Shown here in pieces: positions 1-7,285 of a stretch of DNA of 59,183 bases. The stretch is taken from contig JADBLO010000095.1 in assembly GCA_014894395.1 (NCBI GenBank), positions 1 to 59,183 on the forward strand, in the 5' to 3' direction. The notes below the pieces were generated by a model. The model searched no databases. It saw only the letters and a program-made list of their open reading frames with translations, and was not told the origin of the DNA. Source of the stretch: Thermoplasmata archaeon (GTDB lineage: Archaea > Thermoplasmatota > E2 > DHVEG-1). The translations under genes were made by a program, and so were the position numbers. Numbering within the stretch: the first letter of the stretch is position 1; each line of letters opens with the position of its first letter.

Positions 1-139
1 TTTTTAACCGATATACCAATCCCGGGAACTGTTCTGGTTCATATTCTGCGTCTTCGAACGATTGTGCTATCACATCGAGATCTAATTTCTCTGCGAAGGT
101 TGTAGATGCTACAATATTTTGTACTTTTATTTCTATCAT
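1..139 (-). CDS. tbp: TATA-binding protein, 5' fragment (cut by window edge)
   Basis: The gene starts at 139 on the minus strand and runs off the left edge, so only the first 46 codons are visible. The reading is MIEIKVQNIVASTTF..., then LDLD, then EYEPEQFPGLVYRLK. This is the first-repeat signature of archaeal TBP, in which xVxNIVAS and YEPEQFPGLVYR are near invariant. TBP binds the TATA box and recruits TFB and RNA polymerase. The visible part has no frameshift. A TATA-like sequence lies 72 nt upstream on the same strand. The identity rests on a strong motif match over a short fragment. Confidence 0.9.
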   Translation of the reverse strand, partial: MIEIKVQNIVASTTFAEKLDLDVIAQSFEDAEYEPEQFPGLVYRLK

Positions 140-210
140 GTCGTGTCACTTTCGATGAAATAGTTTGGTGCCACAGTCTTTGAGTGGCAAAATCACAAAC
201 AAGTATAGCT

Positions 211-218
211 ATTAAATA
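211..218 (-). promoter_or_regulatory. TATA box of the TBP gene
   Basis: On the minus strand this reads TATTTAAT. It would place the transcription start near 185 and give a 5' leader of about 45 nt before the ATG at 139. Inferred from spacing only. Confidence 0.45.
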
Positions 219-598
219 CTTCTCCATTGGTCATCGGTTAAGTCCACCATTCCTCTCTAAATCTTTGTCGATTAACATGGGGATCAAATGCCTGGCGTTT
301 ATCAAAAAGAAACTGAAACACAGAGGGACGACTGGAGTAAAAAAGATCGCGAGGAATCTAGGAGAAAGTAGGAAAAATCACATCCGGGACGAAAATATTA
401 TGATGAGACACGTGAGCACTAAACCTCCTTTGCATTCTTATTCATGGCTTATTTAAAAATCAATAGACGCTTTATCATCCTCTCGAAGCGGTACTCGCCC
501 ATTACCCAGGGGTGAGATAATGCGTACAAGCCCCGTATCCATCGTAAATTTAAGGGTATAATAAAATTAATAACCGGGTAGTGTATATTTATTCTCAT
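219..598. other. Gene-poor stretch with TATA-like sequences
   Basis: No convincing gene is seen here. An open frame on the plus strand (184-456) has unnatural composition and starts inside the TBP promoter. AT-rich TATA-like sequences at 556-575 and 583-594 lie just before the hairpin element at 599 and probably drive the small-gene block. The short string ATAATGCGTAC (517-527) recurs at 3474-3484, upstream of the second copy of the hairpin element. Confidence 0.4.
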
Positions 599-655
599 GG
601 GAGGTTAGATCATATTTTTTCTTTCCCCCAGACTGAAAAAAGGTCTGATCTCCTA
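599..655 (+). repeat. Hairpin-forming repeated element, copy 1
   Basis: About 53 nt are nearly identical to 3520-3573. The arms GGGAGGTTAGA (599-609) and TCTGATCTCCT (644-654) can pair over 11 positions. The loop holds T- and C-runs and an inner CAGAC/GTCTG stem. The difference between copies inside the 3' arm (G here, A in copy 2) keeps pairing with the same T, as U-G or U-A. The element ends 27 nt before the start codon at 682, the position of a 5' leader. It could be a regulatory RNA leader, a terminator, or a mobile-element end. Confidence 0.6.
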
Positions 656-681
656 TCATTAAAATATCTTGGGGAAGTTAC

Positions 682-987
682 ATGGCGAACAAAAAGGGAA
701 AATTATCAAAAGAGCAATTGGCCGTTATAGAGCATCGCAAAAGATTACTTGAAGAAGCTGACGTTAAAGGTTTTGTTAAACGTATTCAGAAATTCGAAGA
801 TGAAATCGCAGTTGAAAAATACGGTAAAAAGTTCTACGAGTTGCCAAAAACAGAGCGAAGAGAAGTCTCAATAGATGCGGTGGAAAAAGAAACAAGAGAA
901 ATGTTAATATGGGGGCGATCTCAAGAGGATAGAAATTACTTTGAAAAACTATCGTTTGAAGAGTTATTAGAAGCGGTGAAAAAGTAG
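682..987 (+). CDS. Small charged helical protein of unknown function
   Basis: A 101-residue protein, rich in Lys, Glu and Arg and predicted largely helical, with no Cys, signal peptide or membrane segment. I do not recognise a family. A G-rich stretch (GGGGAA) precedes the ATG by about 5 nt, and the repeated hairpin element lies directly upstream. It is the first gene of a block of very small same-strand genes, so it may belong to the same accessory element. The composition suits a cytosolic nucleic-acid-associated or adaptor protein, which is inference only. Confidence 0.6.
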   Translation: MANKKGKLSKEQLAVIEHRKRLLEEADVKGFVKRIQKFEDEIAVEKYGKKFYELPKTERREVSIDAVEKETREMLIWGRSQEDRNYFEKLSFEELLEAVKK

Positions 988-1018
988 TTATAAAAATTTA
1001 TTTTGGGAGTGCAACTAG

Positions 1019-1198
1019 ATGGCATCCAGAAAAAATAAGGGAAGTTGGTACCTAAATTCTTATGACGATTTTATAAAATATTTTACAGGAAAAGACTCTG
1101 TAGATAAGAAAGATGTAACTCTTAATGTTAATCAAGAGGGTAAATTGTCCCTCTCAATTAACAATAAGAATAAGCAACAGGAAGGTTCTTTGAAATGA
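1019..1198 (+). CDS. Small protein of unknown function (59 aa)
   Basis: The start ATG follows a GGGAG ribosome-binding site 8 nt upstream. The product begins MASRKNKGSW and is hydrophilic, rich in Lys, Asn and Asp, with no membrane segment. Its stop codon overlaps the ATG of the next gene (ATGA), typical of translational coupling. A TATA-like TTATAAAAATTTA at 989-1001 may give the downstream genes their own promoter. No family is recognised. Confidence 0.5.
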   Translation: MASRKNKGSWYLNSYDDFIKYFTGKDSVDKKDVTLNVNQEGKLSLSINNKNKQQEGSLK

Positions 1199-1272
1199 TC
1201 CAACCCGATCCTTTCCCTGATTTTCCAGAGCGGCCGTGGCCGGATCCTGACGAGGAGGATTCTGATGTTTAA
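1195..1272 (+). CDS. Tiny acidic, proline-rich peptide (25 aa)
   Basis: The 25 residues are dominated by Pro, Asp and Glu (PDPFPDFPERPWPDPDEEDSD). The start overlaps the preceding stop, and the end overlaps the start of the next gene by 8 nt, so it sits in a coupled chain. It has no cysteines and no hydrophobic segment. It could be a real microprotein or only a spacer holding the ribosome-binding site (GAGGAGG) of the next gene. Confidence 0.35.
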   Translation: MIQPDPFPDFPERPWPDPDEEDSDV

Positions 1273-1363
1273 ATGTGTTCATTTCTCTAGAAAATTTCAG
1301 TATCCTTGGAGTAATTTTTGCCCGGTTTGCAAGGGTGTTCTAGTAGAGGGGGGCCTGGAATGA
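1265..1363 (+). CDS. Tiny putative zinc-binding protein (32 aa)
   Basis: The ATG at 1265 lies 6 nt after a strong GAGGAGG site. The product has a CPVC knuckle near its C-terminus plus a Cys-Val-His near the N-terminus (FKCVHF), enough to hold one zinc ion. The stop overlaps the next ATG. Single-knuckle microproteins of this size are common in archaeal viruses and plasmids. Function unknown. Confidence 0.45.
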   Translation: MFKCVHFSRKFQYPWSNFCPVCKGVLVEGGLE

Positions 1364-1734
1364 ACGACATCGAAGAATCATGGTATTCTGCTCATCAAAA
1401 CCTACTCGGGATAATTATCCCACCAACGCTCCTGTCGTGGCTCTTATTTGGTTTTCTCTTCATGATGGATACTTTTTTCCTGATAGTCGTCCCTGTTGTT
1501 TTTATTCTGACAGCGAAAATGGCGCAGCTGACTTTTTTTGTTGCAGACAGATGGGTTTGCACCGCAGTCGGTTATTCAAAGATGCAGGAATATTTCCATC
1601 TTCATTATGAGGAAAATACTCGATTGCTTAGGCTCAAGATCAAGGCTCTTTATTGGTATGGTTTCCACCCTTTTTTCAGATGCAGGGCTTCAATACTAGG
1701 TAAATGGTATCATTCTACAGGCGGGAAATATTGA
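1360..1734 (+). CDS. Small membrane protein (124 aa)
   Basis: The start chosen is the ATG at 1360, which overlaps the previous stop. An open frame continues further upstream but would run through the preceding gene. Residues about 15-52 form one long or two close transmembrane helices (LLGIIIPPTLLSWLLFGFLF, then FFLIVVPVVFILT), followed by a soluble basic C-terminal half. No family is recognised. It is the only clear membrane protein of the block, so if the operon makes a complex this is the likely anchor. Confidence 0.55.
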   Translation: MNDIEESWYSAHQNLLGIIIPPTLLSWLLFGFLFMMDTFFLIVVPVVFILTAKMAQLTFFVADRWVCTAVGYSKMQEYFHLHYEENTRLLRLKIKALYWYGFHPFFRCRASILGKWYHSTGGKY

Positions 1735-1922
1735 ACATAAAAGAAAGTAAGAGAAGGCGAAAATATCTCCTTAAACAATGCAAACGATTGAATTGCAGCA
1801 TTGGAGACATACTGCGCTTTCACCCAGACTTATTGACCCATAGCCTTCGCTCCCAGTGTCTTCTTATGTATTGGCAACAGCATAAACGATATTTCCGGGC
1901 GGACGAAGATAAGGAGGATTGA
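1731..1922 (+). CDS. Small basic protein (63 aa)
   Basis: A TTG start at 1731 overlaps the previous stop (TTGA), with GCGGGA just upstream as a possible ribosome-binding site. The protein is strongly basic (KESKRRRKYLLKQCKRL), then a hydrophobic helical middle and an acidic tail. The charge suggests nucleic-acid contact. No family is recognised. A start further upstream at 1704 would overlap the membrane-protein gene by 30 nt and is less likely. Confidence 0.45.
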   Translation: MNIKESKRRRKYLLKQCKRLNCSIGDILRFHPDLLTHSLRSQCLLMYWQQHKRYFRADEDKED

Positions 1923-1925
1923 ATA

Positions 1926-2135
1926 TTGAATCAGACCGATAACGCGCCTCGTGACCATCGCAACAAGTTTCTTGCTGCACAGAGGAAAAAGAGCAGGGAG
2001 GCATTCTATAACAAACTACTCTGCCTCGTCATCGATCAGTCCAAGGGTATCGACACGAAAGACATGTTGTATTGCGTCAGGTTGCTAGAACATAAACTTT
2101 CAGAGTTAATTAAATCACAGGCGAAAAAAATATGA
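1926..2135 (+). CDS. Small basic helical protein (69 aa)
   Basis: A TTG start lies 5 nt after a strong AAGGAGG site (1911-1917). The product is hydrophilic and mostly helical: a basic N-terminal half (RNKFLAAQRKKSREAF) and an amphipathic C-terminal half. The stop overlaps the ATG of the next gene. No family is recognised. Confidence 0.5.
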   Translation: MNQTDNAPRDHRNKFLAAQRKKSREAFYNKLLCLVIDQSKGIDTKDMLYCVRLLEHKLSELIKSQAKKI

Positions 2136-2230
2136 AGATAAGATGTGCGAGCTGCGGCAAGATACTCAATGAGTTTTACTGTCGCTACTGCGGCTTCATG
2201 AATCATCAAAAAACGAAGGTTGATCAATGA
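2132..2230 (+). CDS. Tiny zinc-ribbon protein (32 aa)
   Basis: Two CxxC knuckles (CASC and CRYC) spaced 10 residues apart form a complete minimal zinc ribbon in 32 residues. The ATG overlaps the previous stop and its own stop overlaps the next ATG. It may bind nucleic acid or stabilise a partner. This is the second zinc-knuckle microprotein in the same chain. Confidence 0.5.
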   Translation: MKIRCASCGKILNEFYCRYCGFMNHQKTKVDQ

Positions 2231-2610
2231 AGAAACCAAAAGTAAAAGAGATACCATCCGGCTCGACACACGGAAAGATCAATGTCGAATACACCTACAC
2301 AACCAGAACCATAGATATTGAAGGGGACTTGGTATGGTATTGGTTTGATTGGGACGATGGGACTAATAGTGGGTGGATGGGACCGTATCCCTCTGGTGCT
2401 ATCGCAAGTGCAACTCATACGTGGACAACGAAGGGAAGCTATAATATCAAAGTAAATCCGGTCGATCCCTCTAACAACGAGAGCGACTGGTCAGACCCGT
2501 TGCCAATCATCATGCCATTGGACGTAGTATCAGGCAATACATTGCTCCTAAAACAGTTAAACCAATCCCCGAATGCATTCCCACTACGGAGACACTTGAT
2601 GGGATACTAA
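2227..2610 (+). CDS. PKD-domain protein (127 aa)
   Basis: Residues about 15-85 match a PKD/immunoglobulin-like fold: WFDWDDGTNSGW corresponds to the conserved W-x-F-G-D-G turn, and ATHTWTTKGSYNIKV to the final strands. PKD domains usually occur in surface proteins and mediate adhesion. There is no signal peptide, which is odd for this domain. The C-terminus ends LLLKQLNQSPNAFPLRRHL, resembling the short tail of the C1A protease in this window (LLLQWNLFPMAF). The start overlaps the zinc-ribbon gene, so it is the last gene of the chain. A T-rich tract (2618-2636) follows and may terminate transcription. Confidence 0.6.
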   Translation: MKKPKVKEIPSGSTHGKINVEYTYTTRTIDIEGDLVWYWFDWDDGTNSGWMGPYPSGAIASATHTWTTKGSYNIKVNPVDPSNNESDWSDPLPIIMPLDVVSGNTLLLKQLNQSPNAFPLRRHLMGY

Positions 2611-2703
2611 AACCTATTTCTTCCTTCTTTTTTTACCATGATGATAATTATCACAGCTGATGGTCTAAAATTGTTTTATCTCCCCGGAAACGCGGATTAA
2701 AAA

Positions 2704-2717
2704 CGATATCGATATCG
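2704..2717. repeat. Perfect 14-bp palindrome
   Basis: CGATATCGATATCG is fully self-complementary. It lies between the PKD gene and the convergent small gene at 2856-3047, and could be an operator or a terminator stem. No associated gene is evident. Confidence 0.3.
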
Positions 2718-2855
2718 CACTGGTATTGATTCATCTCAAAAAATCTTACTTCCTGATACTCCGTAAAAACCGGTAAAATTCAAAATTGATATTCTGTAGT
2801 GAAGAATTGAAAAGGGGAGTCCAGTCTGGGAGGAAAAAAAGAAGAAAAGAAAAAT

Positions 2856-3047
2856 TTATTTCTTTTTTAGATATGGTAATTTAGTTCGTTTGTTGACACC
2901 AGTGGTATACCCATCGGGCATATCGCAGGGTTTGCCACTTTTTGGTTTGTTTCCTGCTTTGCAAAAATAGTATATTTTCTGGTTTCTTCCGCCTTTCAGC
3001 TGGACTTCGCGTGTGTGTAGGACATACCCATCTTTTTCAAATGCCAT
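2856..3047 (-). CDS. Conserved small archaeal protein of unknown function (63 aa)
   Basis: The pattern DGYVLHTREVQLKGGR...IYYFCK, then PKSGKPCDMPDGYTTGVNKRTKLPYLKKK, resembles a family of 60-70 residue proteins I recall from archaeal genomes; its function is not known. Two cysteines are present, and the C-terminus is strongly basic. A TATA box (TTTATATAATATT, 3078-3090 on the minus strand) and a GAGGA site before the ATG support the start. It points away from the small-gene chain and is probably an independent gene. Confidence 0.7.
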   Translation of the reverse strand: MAFEKDGYVLHTREVQLKGGRNQKIYYFCKAGNKPKSGKPCDMPDGYTTGVNKRTKLPYLKKK

Positions 3048-3170
3048 ATTATTTCCTCGGAGTAGCGTAAGGGGAGAATATTATATAAAGGTTCCCTGAC
3101 CGATGGTAACTCAGCGACTACCTGCACAAAAAATAAGTTAGTTTTAGATATATAGGTTTTTAAAGAGGAG

Positions 3171-3266
3171 ATGATGTGGAAATATCAAATTGCAACAAAT
3201 GATCTTTCGAGCAATCTTACTTTATTTCTCAGACAGGCCCTTTACCTGTTTATTTTGGTTTTGTAA
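3171..3266 (+). CDS. Possible microprotein (31 aa)
   Basis: A strong AGAGGAG site lies directly before ATGATG. The product is short with a hydrophobic C-terminal half (LFLRQALYLFILVL), so a small membrane peptide is possible. A TATA-like AGATATATAG lies about 20 nt upstream. A 7-bp hairpin (GGAAGAA, loop TTTTG, TTCTTCC; 3277-3295) follows 11 nt after the stop and could terminate transcription. It is equally possible that this is an untranslated small RNA. Confidence 0.25.
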   Translation: MMWKYQIATNDLSSNLTLFLRQALYLFILVL

Positions 3267-3276
3267 TAGGAACCCT

Positions 3277-3295
3277 GGAAGAATTTTGTTCTTCC
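3277..3295 (+). terminator. Stem-loop after microprotein ORF
   Basis: The arms GGAAGAA and TTCTTCC enclose a 5-nt loop. A second perfect stem (TCGTCG at 3353-3358, CGACGA at 3366-3371) followed by a T-run lies 60 nt downstream and looks like a rho-independent-type terminator. Confidence 0.35.
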
Positions 3296-3517
3296 TTCAA
3301 GAGATTGAAAGTAATTCAAAGATTATTTTAGTTTTTTAGAAGGAAAGATAGATCGTCGGGTTTAGCGACGACGAAATATCTTTTTTTGTTGGAGCCAAAT
3401 AGTAAGCCCCAGAGCGAATTATTTGATTTACTTATATAGTTTTCCGATAGAGCTTTCCAGTCCGTTACTAGAAATAATGCGTACTTAGTCCAGTTTATTC
3501 TATGAACGAGAAAGGGC
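3296..3517. other. Intergenic stretch with stem-loops
   Basis: No gene is seen. The stretch holds the TCGTCG/CGACGA hairpin and T-run (3353-3378), a TATA-like CTTATATAG (about 3431-3439), and the string ATAATGCGTAC (3474-3484) shared with the region before the other hairpin repeat. Confidence 0.35.
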
Positions 3518-3574
3518 GGGGTTAGATCATATTTTTTCTTTCCCCCAGACTGAAAAAAAGGTCTAATCTCCCAT
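3518..3574 (+). repeat. Hairpin-forming repeated element, copy 2
   Basis: Nearly identical to 603-655, with one added A in the loop and two substitutions. The outer stem GGTTAGA/TCTAATC is intact, with a U-A pair where copy 1 has U-G. An ATG lies 27-28 nt downstream (3601), as in copy 1, but opens only an 11-codon frame. The rest of 3575-3798 shows nothing else I can name. The copy may be a leader whose gene has decayed. Confidence 0.6.
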
Positions 3575-3798
3575 ACTTTAATTACTGCAAGTCAGGTTCT
3601 ATGGATATGTTTTTAAAGAAAGAATCAACAGGGTAAAAAACTCTTAGAGAGATATGGAAAAAAAGTCTGGATTACAGCCTTTTAATTAAAAAAGAGGGGT
3701 GTGCCGTTCCTCATTAGTATAGAGTATATACAAAATACAAAAAACTCAAAAAAATATGTTTCTTAGTTTTTACTCCAATATATTATATGTTGGCGGAT

Positions 3799-4362
3799 TT
3801 AGATTTTCTCCATATAATTCCAGTTCTTGTACGTATTATTCCGAACCGTTGTTTGTGGAAGATTTTTTTCTTTATCCTCGGAAGAAAGCACGTCAAGTAT
3901 AATACCTTCGATATCTCGGAGGAGGATTTCACTTTCATCTTCGTTATAATCAGTGGTGTAGATGGTCCCATTCCGATAGATGACCCCGTCTTCTGAAGTA
4001 TAGACCGGTTTTTTTTCTAATTGTAGTTCGGTGTCACAGTCCTTGATGTCTTCGAGTTGCTTGAATTGGTACGCGTCCTCTGCCATCCCGATCATGGTTC
4101 GCAGCACTTGTATCTTTCTTGGTTCTTTCTCTGCTTTAATGGCATCTTGTAAGCCAGAAATAATGGCAGGGATCTCCTGCGGTTTGGTTTCACGGAGGAT
4201 TTTTCCCCAGAACCAGTTATACACTTTGCTGCCTCTCGCATTAATATGTTCAGGTGGTTTATCCGGGTACAGGATGATTCTGCCGTTGAGTGTCCGATGG
4301 GTTTTTCGCCATTCGGTTCTCAGTAAATCTAGTTCTTTTTTTCGGTTGTTCTGCTTTGTCAT
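3799..4362 (-). CDS. Hypothetical protein (187 aa)
   Basis: The start chosen is the ATG at 4362 (MTKQNNRKKELDLL). A TATA box TTTATAT lies about 26 nt upstream (4388-4396, minus strand), so the mRNA would be leaderless. An open frame continues to 4521 but contains the promoter. The protein is hydrophilic with a basic N-terminus, a central helical part with ARGSKVYNWFWGKIL and an acidic C-terminus. It has no signal peptide, membrane segment or recognised domain. It lies in the accessory block beside repeats and microgenes. Confidence 0.6.
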   Translation of the reverse strand: MTKQNNRKKELDLLRTEWRKTHRTLNGRIILYPDKPPEHINARGSKVYNWFWGKILRETKPQEIPAIISGLQDAIKAEKEPRKIQVLRTMIGMAEDAYQFKQLEDIKDCDTELQLEKKPVYTSEDGVIYRNGTIYTTDYNEDESEILLRDIEGIILDVLSSEDKEKNLPQTTVRNNTYKNWNYMEKI

Positions 4363-4705
4363 CTTCGTTAATATTATGCGTTTTAGGATATAAACATTAT
4401 GGAACGTCACATTTTTTGCTAATAGGAGAAAAGCGGGAAAAAATCTCATATCATAAAAGAACAGGAAGAAGAGAACAGGGTAGGCAACGGATGGATTTGA
4501 TATCCTCCTTTTGACGAACATCTAAGGAACTATTATTCGCCTCAAAATTTTCGCGCGTTATAAATTTTTTTATTTCCTCACATCGAATTATTTTATATTT
4601 TTTTTATTGATATTTTATCGTACAAAATCCTAAAAAACCAGTACCTTACAGTCATTGAAGACAAATAAAGCAACGATTTAAATAAAAGAAATTACCTTTA
4701 CCATT

Positions 4706-5236
4706 ATGTCAAAACGGAGTAAAAAACAAATCGCAGAAGACGAAAAGCAAATACTCACAGAGCTCCAAAAAAACGCAAACGAAAGCATCGACACTATCGC
4801 AAGACACTGCAAATTCTCCAGACAAAAAGTATGGCGAAGCATCAAACGACTCGAAGCTGAACACATTATCTGGGGATACACCGCGATCGTAGATGACGCA
4901 AAACAAGACCGAAAACACTTCGTCGCGCTCATTAAAAAAACAACCAAGCCACTTGATGAAGCAACGACAAATTCCGCAGCATCAACAAAACTCCAAGAGC
5001 TCGTTTCATCGCAAGGAATCAGTATTGAAAGCAGTTTTTACGTTCACGGTGAGTACGACTGGATCATCACTTTCACTGCACAAGACATTCAACATGCAAA
5101 AAAATTCTGTGAGATACTCAACGCAACCTATGAAGGACATATCGCAAAGATTAACCTTCAGGAAACCTTGTTTTGGGTGAGAAAACAACGCATCTTCAAC
5201 CCTGAGGCAAAAAAACTCAAAGAGTTTGTCTTCTGA
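4706..5236 (+). CDS. Lrp/AsnC-type transcriptional regulator
   Basis: Residues about 14-60 form a winged helix-turn-helix (ILTELQKNANESIDTIARHC, then QKVWRSIKRLE). The remainder has the alternating strand/helix pattern of an AsnC ligand-binding domain (HFVALIK, YDWIITFTAQD). Such proteins act as local or global regulators, often sensing amino acids. TTTAAATA about 26 nt before the ATG indicates a leaderless transcript. It stands just before the exported peptidase island on the same strand, so control of that island by amino acids is an attractive inference. At 176 residues it is somewhat longer than classic Lrp proteins. Confidence 0.8.
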   Translation: MSKRSKKQIAEDEKQILTELQKNANESIDTIARHCKFSRQKVWRSIKRLEAEHIIWGYTAIVDDAKQDRKHFVALIKKTTKPLDEATTNSAASTKLQELVSSQGISIESSFYVHGEYDWIITFTAQDIQHAKKFCEILNATYEGHIAKINLQETLFWVRKQRIFNPEAKKLKEFVF

Positions 5237-5345
5237 TTTCACGTAAAAAAATCAGAATAATACGTGTATACTGAGCGTATATTTTTTTCAAAAATACAAA
5301 CATTTATATCTAATATTGCTTATCTAAAATAGGGGTAATAATACG

Positions 5346-7241
5346 ATGATTGGAAAAATTTTCTCAATACTCTTTGCAGGAATAATGATTTGTGCGTGTT
5401 TCACCGTCATTGGAACACAACAGCAGCAAAATGACTCTATCACCAAACCAGGCATCAGTCAGGAACCATCGTTCGAAGAAACCATCTCAAACAATGGGTG
5501 CGGCTGTGAATCTGATGAGATAACAACCACAGATTCACAATATTACCGAACTGGTTTACTACCTGGAGGACAATCGCTTCCAGAAGGAACGATTTTTACG
5601 GGGAGAACATCATCGGCATGGGATTGGCGAGATGCAACTTATAACAGTCTCACCGGTGATTGGACGACCCCGATAAAAAACCAAGCCAACTGCGGAAGCT
5701 GCTACGCATTCGGGCCACTTGCATCAGTAGAGTCACTCATCAAAATCAAACAAGGCGACCCTGATTTTTCCATTGATCTCTCAGAGCAATTCATCGTCTC
5801 CTGTGGAACGGAATGGATGAGCGGGGACATACTCGGGTGCGATGGAGCCTATTCACCAGCACAATATAACTTTATAACTACCTATGGTACCCTCCCTGAG
5901 TCCTGTTTCCCCTATGTGAGTGGATCCGGTTCTGTCCCACCTTGTTCAAATAAATGCAGCAACTGGGAGGATCTCATCATACAAATTGACGGTTGGCACA
6001 CGGTCGCATCAGATACCACCTCAATCAAAAACGCCCTCGTCCAGTACGGTCCCCTCGCTGCAGGCATGATTGTGTACGACGACTTCCAAGGATATAACGG
6101 TGGTGTGTACGAACACCCTGGAAGTGACCCTGACCCTATGAATCATGCCGTCGCAATCGTTGGCTATGACGACTCCCAAAACTGCTGGATCTGTAAAAAC
6201 AGCTGGGGAACCAGCTGGGGTGAAGACGGCTGGTTCAGAATTGCATATGGAGACTGTAAAATCGGTCAAGAAATCATCTATTTTGATTACATACCACAAA
6301 CCGGCCCTCAAGTCAATGTAAAAATACATCGGATCCTTGGGATCGGTGAGATTGAAGGCTGGTTAGAAGGGGAAGCTGATTGGTCCTATCGCGTCCAAGT
6401 CTTTAATGGAAATCAATGGGTTGATCAAATTAACGATGCATACTCTAACAACGAAAACGACCATACCCAAGATGTCATCCATCGGTTCCACGTGCAAACA
6501 CAAACACCAGAAATCACCATAAAAGTCTGGGATCGAGACCTGTTCAGCGGAGATGATCTTGCTGACGTGAGCGGTTACGTCGGTGGAGGAACGGACGACA
6601 ACACCAACGACGTCCGAGGAGCGATATTCCACTGCCAGTACAATTTAGTTACAAACCAAGTCATCCAAATTGATTCAATCGTCAATGAAGGAGGTTACGC
6701 AACCTCTTCAGGAACATACCAACCTGATGGAGGAGAGAACAGCGATGCGGAAAACGATGCAAAAGTTTGGTTCCAGCTTTCTGATTCCTATAATCCCCCT
6801 GAAGCGAATCTCCAGGTGGTTGGAGCGCTCAATGGCAGTGTAAAAATTGGAACTAATCACTACGCTCTTGGTACTTTTACGGTGGAAAACATCGGTGTTG
6901 ACCCGTATGGATTTAGCGACTCCTACCTTGACTGGGAAATCGCAGAAACACCAGAATGGGGAAGCAACTGGGTGTTTGAACCAAGCAGTGGAACGAATCT
7001 TCCATCTGGAGAGTCGGTGACCGTACATGTCTATGTTGATGCCCCCGATGAACAAGCGACGTTTACCGGTTCAATAAAAATATGGAATACAGAAAATCAT
7101 GCGGATTATGGGATAGTATCAATCCAACTGGTTACTCCTGTCGAGCAATTATTGCTCCAATGGAATCTGTTTCCCATGGCATTCCATTACTTCGCTTCTC
7201 CCCATCCGTTCTCTTTTCTCCTAAACCATCATATGAGATAG
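5346..7241 (+). CDS. Exported C1A papain-like cysteine protease with C-terminal domains
   Basis: An N-terminal signal peptide (KIFSILFAGIMICACFTVIG) is followed by a papain fold at about residues 90-310. The oxyanion Gln (Q113) and catalytic Cys (C119) lie in NQANCGSCYAF, the His (H267) in NHAVAIVGY and the Asn (N285) in KNSWGTSWGEDGWF. All catalytic residues are present, so an active secreted endopeptidase is likely. No long propeptide is obvious. Residues 320-480 look like a C2-type beta sandwich (IKVWDRDLFSGDDLADVSGY). Residues 490-600 form a second beta domain ending in a short hydrophobic tail. The mRNA has a TATA box (5303-5310) and AGGGG 10 nt before the ATG. It is the first gene of the exported peptidase island. 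Confidence 0.92.
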   Translation: MIGKIFSILFAGIMICACFTVIGTQQQQNDSITKPGISQEPSFEETISNNGCGCESDEITTTDSQYYRTGLLPGGQSLPEGTIFTGRTSSAWDWRDATYNSLTGDWTTPIKNQANCGSCYAFGPLASVESLIKIKQGDPDFSIDLSEQFIVSCGTEWMSGDILGCDGAYSPAQYNFITTYGTLPESCFPYVSGSGSVPPCSNKCSNWEDLIIQIDGWHTVASDTTSIKNALVQYGPLAAGMIVYDDFQGYNGGVYEHPGSDPDPMNHAVAIVGYDDSQNCWICKNSWGTSWGEDGWFRIAYGDCKIGQEIIYFDYIPQTGPQVNVKIHRILGIGEIEGWLEGEADWSYRVQVFNGNQWVDQINDAYSNNENDHTQDVIHRFHVQTQTPEITIKVWDRDLFSGDDLADVSGYVGGGTDDNTNDVRGAIFHCQYNLVTNQVIQIDSIVNEGGYATSSGTYQPDGGENSDAENDAKVWFQLSDSYNPPEANLQVVGALNGSVKIGTNHYALGTFTVENIGVDPYGFSDSYLDWEIAETPEWGSNWVFEPSSGTNLPSGESVTVHVYVDAPDEQATFTGSIKIWNTENHADYGIVSIQLVTPVEQLLLQWNLFPMAFHYFASPHPFSFLLNHHMR

Positions 7242-7285
7242 ATTTAAATAGAGATTTATATAATTAAGAATATGCGGGGATCTAT

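Noticed and set aside
184-456. 90-codon plus-strand open frame
   Set aside because: It starts inside the TBP promoter, has no ribosome-binding site and has an unnatural composition.
599-3574. CRISPR array or classical prophage between the two hairpin repeats
   Set aside because: There are only two copies 2.9 kb apart, no spacers, no cas genes, and no integrase or structural phage gene.
4363-4521. Upstream extension of the hypothetical gene at 3799-4362
   Set aside because: The extension contains the TATA box, and the hydrophobic stretch it encodes is AT-rich non-coding sequence.
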